The position numbers were made by a program, and so were the translations under genes. From Acanthacorydalis orientalis (lineage: Eukaryota > Arthropoda > Insecta > Megaloptera > Corydalidae): a stretch of DNA of 64,000 nucleotides. Under the pieces are notes generated by a model that was not told where the DNA came from, made no database searches, and was given only the letters and a program-made list of their open reading frames with translations. This document shows positions 12,782 to 23,545 of this stretch, one piece after another. The stretch covers positions 12,083,310 through 12,147,309 of the forward strand of contig CM068322.1 of assembly GCA_034766995.1 (NCBI GenBank). Direction: 5' to 3'. Numbering within the stretch: position 1 is the first letter of the stretch; each line of letters starts with the position of its first letter.

Positions 12782-12905
12782 TATTTTTTCACAGATGTAT
12801 AGTTTACAATCTTTAAAAAAAATAATTAAAAATGTTCAATAATTGATTATTGATCATTTTTATTTGTTTGTATATGTGCATTTGTATAGCGATTCCAACA
12901 CCCCA
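12782..12905 (+). repeat. H-family repeat, single arm
   Basis: Matches the family core GTTCAATAATTGATTATTG, then GATCATTTTTATTTG and a GTGCATTTGTATAGC block. The same block order is seen at about 18.1, 30.7, 34.0, 57.6, 57.9 and 62.8 kb. Only one arm is clear here. Confidence 0.55.
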
Positions 12906-13529
12906 GAAGGTAAGGTACAAAATAATTCAATTTTTGTATACATTCTCACTTTGAGAATATACCTGTCATGAGAATACCTTTGACATATGCACACATATAA
13001 TTTATGATACTGTTAGTAAGTACTATATTGAATGGTGTAAGATCTTTGCTTTTGTAACATTTATGTAGTTTTGTATTTGAGTTTTTGCTTACTATTAGTT
13101 ATTTAGTTTATACATCATTGTGCGTATATATATAGAGATTAATGTTTTATAATTGTACAGTACACAAACTAACTCATGTTATGGCACTTCATAAATAGCC
13201 CAAATACATTCTTTTTCTAATATTCATGAAATAAATTTGTTTTTGTAATAATATAATTTTACACATTTAAAAATTAAATCTTTTTCACCTCAAATATTGA
13301 ATTTCTTTCTGAACAAAATATTCAATAAATTACAATTGATCATTTTAGATTTTTCTCATTTTTCGCATTTCGATGATAACATTATCAAATTCACAGTATC
13401 AAAAAAACCTGTATTTAAGGTACAAAAAAATTGGTATTGATTATTTTTACACACTTGAATCCTGAAATTTAATAGAACACAAAATTATATAAAATGTTGG
13501 TTTTAAAAAATATGTAAAATGTGAAAAAA

Positions 13530-13891
13530 ATGTGCTGGCTTCAAGTTGATAAATTCGTTACCCACGTTTTGATCTTCTTCCACTCTTCCAGCAATTTTTG
13601 TATGTTTTATGCATCATAACACCTTCCCCCAAAGATAAAAAAAATCATTGCTCGGCTTTGGCCGAATTTTTTAACTGGAATGAGAAAAGTATGAAAAATA
13701 TGATGCTCTTTGGGCTCCGGCCTGTTCACTACTGATTTTTGAGCTTATACCAACTGATTGGCTAAGATATGTAGTGCTTTTAAATGTTAAGTTTGGAAAT
13801 TCAAAATCGTAGAGCTACAAAAAATGTTTTAATTTAAAACAGAATTATGATTGATTCAATTTCAAAGCACTGAATTATTTTTTACTCTCAT
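13530..13891 (-). mobile_element. ME2: truncated end of an ME-family mariner
   Basis: About 300 bases align with the 5' end of ME1. Shared blocks include TTAATTTAAAACAGAATTAT, CCAACTGATTGGCTAAGATA (ME1: CCAACTACTTGGTCAAGATA) and a degenerate terminus ending near 13891 before TA. The alignment stops near 13590, and the rest of the element is missing or unrecognisable. An (AT)n array begins right after it. Confidence 0.7.
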
Positions 13892-13893
13892 TA

Positions 13894-13923
13894 TGTATAC
13901 ATGTATATATATATATATATATA
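13894..13923. repeat. (AT)n microsatellite, short
   Basis: Between the ME2 terminus and a hAT-like end motif. Confidence 0.9.
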
Positions 13924-13925
13924 AT

Positions 13926-14190
13926 CGTTGTCCCGCCACTGGTGAATTCAATTAACTGTATTGCGTCTGTCATCGGAACAGACCATCTGCCGACTGGAAG
14001 GATACGTTCAAATTGTAAAACCCAGCGCACAATTGAAATATATAGCATAAATCTCAGTTAAAATGACTGATACGTGTTTCTAAAAGTGATGCATTCAAAT
14101 ATAATTGGCGTTTAACACTTGCGCTCGACACATTTATCGCCAGGCTTCGTTGACTTAACGCCAGCAGTGGTATTTTGCAATTGGCGAGAT
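13926..14190. other. GC-richer segment with a hAT-like end motif
   Basis: GTCCCGCCACTGG at about 13930-13944 resembles the terminal repeat of the hAT elements at 26.84 and 51.66 kb (CAGTGGCGGGTCAA in the other orientation). A second CAGTGG lies near 14164. The segment is less AT-rich than its surroundings and has no open frame. It may be a short nonautonomous hAT element or a fossil end. Confidence 0.3.
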
Positions 14191-14305
14191 TTATACTAAA
14201 AAATCAAGTGTTGTTTTTTGGCTACAACAAAAAAAATACTAAGAGCTTAAAATGTCAGAAAAAACATATACTATTTGCTTGTACATTAGGTTATGTGGTG
14301 AAAAA

Positions 14306-14310
<5 letters not shown>

Positions 14311-14348
<38 letters not shown>
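14311..14348. repeat. (AT)n microsatellite
   Basis: Pure TA run. Confidence 0.95.
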
Positions 14349-14349
<1 letters not shown>

Positions 14350-14567
14350 CGTACATATTGTATTAAAGTACCGTAAAATCTCAGTCTCTTTTACAAATAA
14401 CAAGAGAAAATACATCTAAATATGAGAAAAATTACACTCAAGTATCTCTTATTTTATGTATCAAGATAATATATAGTAACACGAACAATGTCTCACAGTC
14501 AAAATATTCTTATAATCTTATCTGAACATCTTATTACAATTATTTTCACAAAAAATAAATTCAATAT

Positions 14568-14569
<2 letters not shown>

Positions 14570-14638
<69 letters not shown>

Positions 14639-14659
14639 GTATGTTAGCATGTATGTATG
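14570..14659. repeat. (AT)n followed by (GTAT)n
   Basis: About 55 bases of TA, then TATG tetranucleotide units. Confidence 0.95.
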
Positions 14660-14860
14660 ATTTCTATTTTTTTTCTAAAAAAATAAAAGCTAATATATTC
14701 AAAAATAAAAGTATAACTTAAACCAATGGTGCCCAGATTATTTTTTATTTATAAATTATGTACATAAAAACTATTTATATGCATTTGCATATACATATAA
14801 AATTATCGATAAGATTCAATAAAAAAATATAATAAAATATAAATTGAAATAAAATGGATA

Positions 14861-14865
<5 letters not shown>

Positions 14866-14909
<44 letters not shown>

Positions 14910-14910
14910 T
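14866..14910. repeat. (AT)n microsatellite
   Basis: Pure TA run of about 40 bases. Confidence 0.95.
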
Positions 14911-15202
14911 ATTAAGTTTAAACAGCACGTTTGGAATTTTCTTTATGTCAAAAATTTTTCGTCTTACCTTTTGTGATACAATAATTCGACTGATTTAAAT
15001 TTTAAGTTCATTTCTATACTTGGTTTTAGTAAATATCGCAGATAAAAAATGTTTGTGCAGATGGGTGACTTGACGCAAATAGAAGGGACAATAATCATCT
15101 TTCTTTAATTATGGTTTTTCCTGTTATGCACTTTTAAAACATGTCTGATTGCGTATACGAAATCAGAATTAAAAAAGATTCATTTATATATATTTATATA
15201 CT

Positions 15203-15580
15203 AGGGACGTCCATCTCTTAATGGATGCGCTCGGCAAACACCGGGAAGGGGGTTCTCCGCCGTTCGTTAATGATCGTTTCTCCTCCCATCCAATAAATAA
15301 CAGAAATTATCAAGTTATAGACACAAATAATTTGCATAAAATGTAAATTACAAAATGTTTACTGGAAAAGTTAATAAAAACTAACATCAAAAAATACTGT
15401 GTTAAAATGTATACCAATTTTTTTTACTCCAAACCTTCAGTCAATACAATATTTTGAATACATTTCTTATCAGTTTTATACTGAAATGTATATTAACTAA
15501 TCAGAACAGAGACGATGTGACTCATATAAACCAATTAGAGAATGAATAAATGTCTCCGAAATGACATCACTGTTTCAGTT
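15203..15580. repeat. G1: dispersed repeat, first copy
   Basis: Aligns by eye with 52594-53010. Both begin with CTAG and a GC-rich head (here GGGACGTCCATCTC...CACCGGGAAGGGGG). Both contain TCAATACAATATTTTGAATA, then TTCTTATCAGTTTTA(T/C)ACTG, and later AATCAGAACAGAGA. No terminal repeats or coding capacity were seen, so the class (SINE, MITE or truncated retroelement) is undecided. Confidence 0.6.
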
Positions 15581-15585
15581 TTATA

Positions 15586-15586
15586 A

Positions 15587-15640
<54 letters not shown>
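15586..15640. repeat. (AT)n microsatellite
   Basis: Ends at the TA before the pogo-like terminus. Confidence 0.95.
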
Positions 15641-15643
<3 letters not shown>

Positions 15644-15978
15644 CGTATATCTCGACGTACAGGACGCCCCTACGTATAAGACAAAGTTGAATTTAAAAGG
15701 ATTTTTTTCAATTTTTTCCTATACTGGTCATATAACATGCATGATGATGATAAAATAATTTTAGTAGGTAGATTCTAAATAGGAAATTTCAAAGCTATTA
15801 TGTATTTGTGACAAAAGCAAATTAATCAATCAAGCCCCTATCGAACAAAAGGTCTGTTTATTACTAACACATCCTAATTTTTGAACTCATAATTTTTATT
15901 TTTGCTGTATATGATGCACTCGAAAATTACAACCAATTTTGTGCTATTCAAAGTCTGTTTTATACGCCAAGATATACG

Positions 15979-15980
<2 letters not shown>
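15641..15980. mobile_element. Short element with pogo-like inverted ends
   Basis: CGTATATCTCGACGTACAGG at 15644 pairs with an inverted CGTATATCTTGGCGTATAAA ending at 15978. The wording (CCGTATATCTCG...ATAAGACG) resembles ends of pogo/Tigger-type nonautonomous elements, and TA flanks both sides. (AT)n arrays abut both ends. About 340 bp with no coding capacity. It could also be a chance inverted repeat of modest length. Confidence 0.35.
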
Positions 15981-16036
<56 letters not shown>

Positions 16037-16053
16037 TACGAATATATATATAC

Positions 16054-16092
<39 letters not shown>
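15979..16092. repeat. (AT)n microsatellite with CGA interruptions
   Basis: About 110 bases; ATACGAATATATA interruptions split it into blocks. Confidence 0.95.
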
Positions 16093-16093
<1 letters not shown>

Positions 16094-16253
16094 GCGTATT
16101 TTAGGTATTGGACATATTTTGTTTTGTCATCGTGGTATTGATGGCTGTACCTGGGGCTGCAAGACTTCAACAATATCCTTTTCCATTGCTAATTTTTGAC
16201 GTGTTTATCATTTGTTGTTAACCTTCTCAAATAGTAAACATCTGGGAAATGTT

Positions 16254-16577
16254 TCAAAATCCCAGATAAAACTTGTTACAAAATCTCCCTACCCACCTTC
16301 CCCTAGGAACATATCCTTTCACTTGATACCCCCTGAAATATACTGGTTCGCTACCGACATGACATCGTGGGCAGCGTTGGCCCTGTGAAAAGTACAATTG
16401 CATAAACTTGTTTTTCCGGCGATGTTTACCGACACGATTAGATAGCGAAACGATCTTCGCAGCTGGCAGCCTCTCGATCATTGGATTGCCGAGAAGCTTT
16501 CTGGTGTAAAATTTCCAGCTTCTATCGTCAATAAATTCGGAAATCGTACATATTTCCGCTTCTTCATGGAATGCTTA
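16254..16577 (-). pseudogene. Unrecognised GC-rich open frame, about 107 codons
   Basis: The minus strand is open from just after a TAA near 16580 to a stop before 16254; the first internal ATG is at 16481. Composition is much richer in G+C than the neighbourhood, unlike chance frames here. Visible features include SEFIDDRSWKFYTRKL, a basic run GKHRRKNKF, and a CPRCH pair inside QGQRCPRCHVGSEPVYF. A CxxCH pair alone is not a zinc-finger diagnosis. I do not recognise the family. It may be an exon, part of a decayed gene or a piece of an unidentified mobile element. Confidence 0.3.
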
Positions 16578-16742
16578 CGTAGGGTAGTTGATCTTTTTGT
16601 TTAGTGCTATCTTCAAACAATTATTTTTAACTTTCTATAATTAATTTATGTTTATTTTAGTGGTATGCCGCCAAATTGGTGAAGCATATGTTATGGTAGG
16701 TCGGATCGTCATTTTGTATGATGTTAATTTATTTTGTTTGTT

Positions 16743-16768
16743 CAGACGGTATATATATACCGCCTGAC
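16743..16768. other. Near-perfect short palindrome
   Basis: CAGACGGTATATATATACCG followed by CCTG folds into a stem with one mismatch. No coding context; function unknown. Confidence 0.5.
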
Positions 16769-18089
16769 CAAAAAAATAAATTTATTAATCTTAGAGATTT
16801 AATATCATATTATAATTAAAAACCAAATATCAACTGATCACGGACCACCTTTCCTACCTTATTTTAAAGATCAGTAATTAAAACTAATATAAAAATAAAT
16901 AAATAATAATTATTATTAATATATCATTGTTTATTAATTGAAAATAAACAAAAGTATATAAGAGAACGGCAGTTAGTAAATATTTTGTTTATGAGCAAAA
17001 TTAGTTACCATTTTTTTTCGTTACGTTGTAGCTCTGTGTTATTTTGAATCACTTTAGTTTCTATTCTATACTATTAGTTTATTCTATACTATTATTCTGT
17101 ACTATTAGTTTCGACACATATACCATCTTCAAGTAGATTTATATAATTTTTCAAGTGAGTTGTCTTCTATATACACGAGGATGATACATGTGTTGAAATT
17201 AATAAATGAAAGTAGGAACTCAAGTAATTCACAAGGATGAAGATCACCAGAACAACATAACAACCGAATGGCGGGTTTAAAAACATATAATTACAATTTT
17301 ACTATACTTTGGTTCAAGTCAATGTTTATTGACTAACGATCAAATGAGAATCGTAAAGAGTTATTGTAAAATGAGAATATGGATACGTTATATACGTGAG
17401 TATAAACTAAAATATATTTCATCTCCCTACTAGAGCCCTTTAGAGGATGATTTAAAACCTTAATGGCCGTTTGTTATATCTTATTGTTAAAGGAAGGGTT
17501 ACTATCGTCTAATGAGCGCTAGTGTTTTCAATTAGATATCTCATAAATAGACTGTAATTTCATGAAGAAAATATTTCATTTTAACAAATTCAAAGACAAA
17601 TACAATTAAATTAGTTGAATTGTATAAGGAACAAGAACCTCATTAAATTGTGTTATTTAAAAAAAGTGTAAGTAATAAGAAAATGTAAAAAGTTTTTATA
17701 AAAAGTTTCGATTGTTGTATTTATCCTAAAAATAATATATTTTTAATAATAATAGTTACACAAATAAATAAAATATTTATTCATACTTGTCTTTTTCATT
17801 AAAACTGTAAAAATACATACTTTTTTCAAACTAGAGATATAAATTAAAATAAATCAGTAAAATTCACACATGAAATTAACTTAATGTGAATAAAGAAGCT
17901 TATATAAATGAGAATTACTGATATAAAACAATGATAAATGCAAATATTTCAAAGAAAACTATTAAATGAGATGTTTTCAAATGAAGCATACTTAGTGCAT
18001 TTATATTGAATGATACAACTGAATTTTTAATAATCTTGTACGCTTACTGTACAATTTCCCTTAAACGATTAAACTTCATTACAATTTTC
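16769..18089. other. AT-rich noncoding DNA
   Basis: Contains small duplications such as CTATACTATTAGTTT near 17060-17110; no gene recognised. Confidence 0.35.
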
Positions 18090-18245
18090 TCGCAACACAG
18101 ATCTAACAATGTGGTTAAATTCACTTGTATAAATTATTTATTCTTTCATCCCACAAACGGCAAAAATGATTCTGGTTAAAAATGTTCAATAAATTATTAT
18201 AGATCATTTTTAATTGTCGCTTGTGGGCATTTAATGACGAGGACG
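18090..18245 (+). repeat. H-family repeat, single arm
   Basis: Reads GTTCAATAAATTATTATAG then ATCATTTTTAATTGTCGCTT and TGGGCATTTAATGAC. It is preceded by ACAATGTGGTTAAATTC and CCCACAAACGG, blocks also found upstream of the core at 33.9 and 57.5 kb. Confidence 0.6.
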
Positions 18246-18891
18246 ATGTATAACAAGATTTACATTTTCTGTCCTGAACTTATTATAAGCTGTAAAGTTT
18301 CACCTATTATCATTATAAAACATTTGAAATTCAGTTTTATTATCCAACATATTTACAATAAACCCACAAAATTAATAAATTTAAAAATATTATGAAATTT
18401 TAGAATATTTATTGATTTCATTATGAATAAACACTTGATGCATTAGATGAATAACTTAAAATGAAAATTAAAAATCCAGTTCGTGGTGAATAATCATCAT
18501 TTGTGTTTTTAAACTTTCAAAAATTAGGTCCTTATTAATCATCTTAATGTTAAAAGATAACTGTGGCAGCTAGTGCCAAATATATTCATCATATAAAAGT
18601 ATGATCAAACATGTCAGGGCTAATCCATTGCTTTTTTAATATAAGTATATTTGATTCTGCAATGATTCTAATATAAAATTTTTGGTTATGATTAATAATG
18701 ATTTTTTGAATAAAGTTAGCTGTTTGTTTCTTTTGTTTGATGATGTATATATGGCTCTGAACTATTTATAATAATAAAGGAATCTTTTCTTAGATACACT
18801 ACAGATACCATTACTTCTGCTCAAGTCCAAAAAATACTAGGAATACAAATATCAATCAGATGGATATGTATATGGTAAAACAGAAGAATAT

Positions 18892-18913
18892 GAATATATA
18901 TATATATATATAA

Positions 18914-18959
<46 letters not shown>

Positions 18960-18983
18960 GTATACATACATATATATATATTC

Positions 18984-19017
<34 letters not shown>

Positions 19018-19027
19018 GTATGTATAC

Positions 19028-19059
<32 letters not shown>

Positions 19060-19069
19060 GTATACATAC

Positions 19070-19102
<33 letters not shown>

Positions 19103-19130
19103 GATAGATAGATAGATAGATAGATATAGA
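18892..19130. repeat. Long interrupted (AT)n array ending in (GATA)n
   Basis: About 240 bases, with GTAT and CATA interruptions spaced irregularly, ending in six GATA units. It runs directly into the left target TA of mariner MC. The many Tyr/Ile open frames across it are products of the repeat. Confidence 0.95.
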
Positions 19131-20443
19131 TACGAGGGAGATTTGAGAGTAACTTGTTTCCATATTAGAGACAACTAATTGAGTTTAAAAGTTCACTTTA
19201 TTTTTCGACCTAATCCTCTCCAGGCTCAATAGATTTGCTTCAACTCCAGCTTCACGATTTCCTTCCGGAAGTGGATTTCTTCAAAATTCTCAAAATAGCC
19301 ATTTATGGCCTCTATCGCCTCCTTGTTTGAGCCAAATCGCTTTCCAGAGAAGCAAATTTTAAATTTCAAGAACAGATATAAGTCTAAGGGGAGAAATTAG
19401 GTGAATACGGTCGATGAGGAAGGATTTCAAACTTTAATTTGGCCAATTTTTTTAAGTGACAACGCTTGAGTGAGCCGGTGCATTGTTATGGTCAAATAAC
19501 ACTTTTTTCTTGGCTATTCCGGGACGTTTTTCAGCAATAACTGCGTTCAACTTCTTGAAAAGTGCTGCATAGTATTGGCCAACAGCTATTTTTCCTTTCT
19601 AAAGGTAATTTATTAAGAGAATTTCTTTAGCATCCTAGAAGAAAGACGCCATCACCTTTCCAGCCGAGTGAACTGTCTTTGTCTTCTTTGGAGCCGTTTC
19701 ACCGTGTTCAATCCACTAATTTGATTGCGTTTTCGATTCTTGTGTGTAATAGTGAACCCATGTTTCATTCATAGTCACATAATGTCGTATGAAATCTGTT
19801 AGATTCTTCTTAAACAGTTCCAAAAAGTCAGCTGATGTTCGCATAAGAACTCGTTTTTGTTCTGCAGTGAGCAAACGCGACACCCATTTTGTGGAATGTT
19901 TTTTTATACGCAATTCATCATGGAAAATGAAATGCTTTTGCTCAGTTGAAATGTCTGTGACTTATATTATCTCTCTCACTTTCACTCGTCTATCGGACAA
20001 AATTATACCGAAGACTTAATGGATAATTTATGGAATGATATGTTTTTGGAACTCCTGAGCGTGGTGCATCTTCGATGCTCGTTCTGCCATGTTTCAATTC
20101 ATTCACTTAAAGTTGAACCGTTTTGTAGGAAGAAAAGATCCATCCAATGTATAAAATGCCTTCTCATATCTCTATCTCATCTCATCTAATCTCCTCTCTT
20201 TTCGTTGTTTTCTCTTCCAAAAAGAGGAACTGAATCACACCTTGAATTCCGATTTTATCAATTTTCTACTTTTGCTCGATACGTTTGTGTTAAAACAACT
20301 GTCAAATGAATAATTAATGGCGGAATGACTGACAACTTTACATCCGTTACTAAAAGGGATGGAACTATATAAAATCATATACAGCTGTGCCCTTCTCCCT
20401 TATCGAGTACACGAACCAAGTTATTCTTCGAACCATCCTTGTC
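19131..20443 (-). mobile_element. MC: full-length decayed mariner
   Basis: About 1.31 kb. Left end TACGAGGGAGATTTGAGAGT pairs with the right end (reverse complement) ACAAGGATGGTTCGAAGAAT; both continue with AACTTG. The left TA is intact at 19131-19132, and the right one appears mutated. The minus strand carries a whole but broken DD34D transposase: the N-terminus near 20200-20260, the RTSIEDAPRSGVPKT linker near 20060-20110, and the catalytic domain down to about 19200. It lies between two (AT)n arrays. This is the only family here whose helix-turn-helix region and catalytic region are both recognisable end to end. Confidence 0.9.
19200..20265 (-). pseudogene. MC mariner transposase pseudogene
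   Basis: The best open piece (19716-19913) covers the end of the DNA-binding half and the first catalytic site: WVSRLLTAEQKR, ADFLELFKKN, then YVTMNETWVHYYTQES. The catalytic Asp of the usual MDETW motif is Asn here. Upstream, near 20240-20265, DKIGIQGVIQFLFLE matches a mariner N-terminus, although its ATG has become ATT. Downstream, in other frames, Thr/Lys-rich TVHSAGKVMASFF wording and a His/Asp-rich second site can be followed. Multiple frameshifts are present. Confidence 0.8.

Positions 20444-20498
<55 letters not shown>
20443..20498. repeat. (AT)n microsatellite abutting MC
   Basis: Begins at the right end of the mariner. Confidence 0.95.
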
Positions 20499-20500
<2 letters not shown>

Positions 20501-21069
20501 TCTTTATAAACGATATTTTTAAAATGTTTTGATAATTTGTAGTATATCAAATATCTAGATATTTGAAAATATTAATTTATGTTAATTTAATTTTTTTTGA
20601 CATTGTAGTTTTTAACAAATAATTATTTATGTTCAGCAATATGGCATAGACTTAAAATCCTAAACAATAATGATTAATATTAACATAGAAACTAAAATTT
20701 TAATTTATTAGTTCGATTAATTTTGTTAGTTCTCTTTAAATGTTAACTTCAAATTTAGAAAAAAGAAAGAATTTTTTTAATAAAATATGTATGAATCTAT
20801 TATCTATTTACTGAAATATAATTGCTTAAAGTGATCGAATTGTTATTTATTCGATTTATATTCATATTAGTTTTAAATTTTATCATATGTAGATGCCTTT
20901 ACTTCTTAAATATATGCGTAATGCTTAAATGCGAATTCGAATTATTCAAAATAATTCACTTTTGAAATGAAAATTATTTACTAACAAAGATATTTCTTTT
21001 ACAATATTTTATAATAAATGACTGATCCTCGATAAAAATAAAATCAAAACCGTATCATATTTATTCAAA
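20499..21069. other. AT-rich noncoding DNA
   Basis: Nothing recognised. Confidence 0.35.
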
Positions 21070-21450
21070 ACAGGATTTCGACAGATCATCAACAGAAATG
21101 GTTGTGTTGTAATGCAGGTTTCGGCGCACCAACAATCTGGTTTAGTAGTCGGACAGTACGTGTCAGCCCTAGAACGTCGACTAACGCTGGTCTAAATTTA
21201 ACGTCGCGGCGCTGGCCGATGTTTATTATTGCGACTCGGCAGACATTGACGTCCTCGTCCATGTTTGCTTTATCCGATTCGTTTATTTTATATGATTTTC
21301 ACATAATTTATGCACTCTCAAGTACATGCCAATAATTAAAACGCGCCGCTTTGTAGCCGCCGTCGTGTTCAACGTTATTTAATTACTTTGAAATTGCGGT
21401 AACTCTTTATTGCCGCCAAAATGGTGACGGCTCTAATGATGAATTCTTCG
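21070..21450. promoter_or_regulatory. Candidate conserved noncoding element or enhancer
   Basis: About 380 bases with balanced base composition inside very AT-rich DNA and no transposon homology. It has dense CpGs and clustered motifs typical of developmental enhancers: TAATTAAAAC and TTTAATTACTTT (homeodomain-like), TATGATTTTCACATAATTTATG (20-plus bases in total, 21288-21310; posterior Hox-like TTTATG pairs), TGTTTATT (forkhead-like) and GCCGCCAAAATGG (Pho/YY1-like). The plus-strand frame at 21102-21335 has no recognisable protein features. Inference only, since conservation could not be tested. Confidence 0.4.
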
Positions 21451-21609
21451 ATGCATAATGATTTTCTTTACTCGTTTGTATGTTTGTGTTTTATTTACTA
21501 GTTTGATCCCTTGGGGAGCCTCTTTTCATATTAATATACAGTACAATATGCCATTTGTGAAATTAAACTATGCTATGTTAAGAATTTTATTACAAAATTG
21601 AATTTATTT

Positions 21610-21727
21610 GTATATATATATATATATATATATATATACGAGTATATATATATATATATACATATTTACTTATATGTATATATATAAATATATATATTTA
21701 TATACATATACATATGTATATATTTAT

Positions 21728-21800
<73 letters not shown>
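21610..21800. repeat. Long interrupted (AT)n array
   Basis: About 190 bases with CGAG, ACTT, AAATA and CATA interruptions. Confidence 0.95.
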
Positions 21801-22249
21801 ACAGCGTGTGTGAGTGTATATCAGTGAATAAAATATTGAAAACAAGACTAAGCTTCAAAGGATAATTCAGAACAATAAATAATTACAAATGTTACATATT
21901 ACAGTATTTGTTGTAATTTCAATAATTTTTTTCATGATATGCAATTTTAGTAAAATCATTGAGAAATTTTAAAAAATGAAAGATAACCTATTTTCTTATT
22001 TAAACTGATTTTTTTTTATAAATTAATTGTAAAAATTACGGTACGTTATTGTAATTCACTTTGCTCTTTGATTATTTGAATAATTTTAATTGGGATCAAT
22101 ATTGGTATCGTTTTTAAATAGCGCCATTTGTTGTTAAGTGAAATGAAATGAATTCATGATATCAGGCAATTTTTTTGTAAATTATTTTCAAAACACAATT
22201 CTTTCAAAATACAGAACTTTGAAGTCATTGTTTTAAACTAACTTTACAT

Positions 22250-22480
22250 AAATTGATCTAACCTGAATAAATCTAATTTAACCGGACATAATCTATCCTA
22301 ACTAGACCAATGACTAGATCTGAAAAAGTCTAAGAATGTTTGATTAGGACTGAAGAGAATTAAGTACTACTGAACCATGATTGATAAAAGCTGGCCAAGC
22401 CTGACCAAATCTGACGATAACTAACAAGACTGGATCTAACTCGTCCAACACTACACAACCAGATCTGAATTATTTACACG
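22250..22480. repeat. Degenerate short-period repeat (CTAACC/TCTGA-like)
   Basis: A run of related words such as CTAACCTGA, TCTAATTTAACC, CTATCCTAACTAGACC, TGACTAGATCTGA, AAGCCTGACCAAATCTGACG and TGGATCTAACTCG. It is lower in AT than the flanks, with an irregular period of about 10-11 bases. Probably a decayed tandem array of CTAACC-like units. Confidence 0.5.
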
Positions 22481-22976
22481 CCAAATGTTAAAAGAACTAT
22501 TAATAAATTATACTTTCAAAAAATTCTACCTAAGAAAAATTTTTGTTCAAAGAAATTTCCAGAATTTATTTTTTGTTTTATAAGAAAATACAAAAATCAT
22601 TATAAAAATACAAATTTTATATTGTTTTTATCAAAAATACAAAATATATAATTATAAAATGTAAAAAAAGAATAAGGTTCTTTAAATAAATATAAATCTT
22701 GACTATAATTGTTTTAATCAGAGAGATAAGTTAGGTCCTGTATTAGACATAAATATTATAATTTATTATTTTTGTAACATATATTTGAGGAGTATTGATC
22801 TCCAATATTAAGATTCAATCCTATAAGATTATCCAAATTACAAAATATAAAGTAATTGTAGGTGTAGAGGTAAAAATTAATTTTAATTATAATTTTTCAA
22901 TAGCAAGGATACATATTTTGTTTTATTAAAATAATTTTCTGTTATTTTCACCAAAAGTAAGTATATTTACCAACCT

Positions 22977-22978
<2 letters not shown>
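22481..22978. other. AT-rich noncoding DNA
   Basis: Nothing recognised. Confidence 0.35.

Positions 22979-23023
<45 letters not shown>
22979..23023. repeat. (AT)n microsatellite abutting MD1
   Basis: Last TA of the array (23022-23023) is the left target site of MD1. Confidence 0.95.
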
Positions 23024-23024
<1 letters not shown>

Positions 23025-23497
23025 GTTGGTAAGAAAATAATTGCGTTTTATGACCTTCCACTTCATACATATTTTTCTCTTTTTTGATTTTTCTATCTGT
23101 TTCAAATAGTTCAGAACTGTTGGATGACGAATATCTAACTTTTATGCAAGCTCTCGAATTGTTGTGCGTGGTTCTAATTCAATTAACGCCTTCAATTGGT
23201 CGTTATGAAATGAAGAGGAATACCCACGACCTTCTTCATCTTCAAGGCTCTTGTGCTGCATTACCACCCGTTTTAAATTCGTATAAAAAATTGCTCTTAT
23301 TAGCTTCTTTTCCGCTTTTAATTTAATCACAACTTGAAGCAAAATTAATAATAAAACCAATGTCGATGTTATCAGAACACAGACCAAAAAACGCACTTTA
23401 AAATGATATTAACAAGAAGACGATGAAATTACACTTCCATTGAAAAAATAAGATTGGATTTCAGAAAACAAAAACCGTAATTATTTTCTTACCACCC
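23024..23497 (-). mobile_element. MD1: 474-bp deleted mariner with Hsmar1/MADE1-like ends
   Basis: Flanked by TA at 23022-23023 and 23498-23499, with (AT)n arrays on both sides. The inverted ends GGTTGGTAAGAAAATAATTG and (right, reverse complement) GGGTGGTAAGAAAATAATTA resemble the TTAGGTTGGTGCAAAAGTAA ends of Hsmar1/MADE1, the cecropia-type mariners. Only the N-terminal part of the transposase is left; the whole catalytic domain is gone. MD2 at 38.5 kb has the same outer structure and the same downstream junction. Confidence 0.85.
23142..23396 (-). pseudogene. MD1 mariner N-terminal (helix-turn-helix) remnant
   Basis: An 84-codon frame. Its second half is recognisable: AEKKLIRAIFYTNLKR corresponds to the first helix region of cecropia-type mariners. 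SLEDEEGRG corresponds to the linker after the first helix-turn-helix. NDQLKALIELEPRTTIRELA corresponds to the start of the second helix-turn-helix. About 115 bases present in MD2 (the rest of the first domain) are missing here. A stop follows RELA, and homology continues in frame past it to HPTVLNYLKQIEK, after which the element jumps to its 3' end. None of the three catalytic acids is present. Confidence 0.75.
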
Positions 23498-23499
23498 TA

Positions 23500-23545
<46 letters not shown>
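23500..23545. repeat. (AT)n microsatellite abutting MD1
   Basis: Begins two bases after the right target TA. Confidence 0.95.

Noticed and set aside
18821..19174. Open frames of 60-118 codons rich in Tyr-Ile or Ile-Tyr across the (AT)n arrays (also at 10.3, 14.2-16.2, 21.6, 50.6, 57.0 and 58.2 kb)
   Set aside because: TATATA has no stop codon in two of three frames, so these are translations of microsatellites, not genes.
22250..22480. Interstitial telomere (TTAGG)n
   Set aside because: Words are CTAACC- and TCTGA-like with irregular spacing; no run of TTAGG or CCTAA units.
23084..23326. 80-codon plus-strand frame
   Set aside because: Antisense to the MD1 helix-turn-helix remnant.
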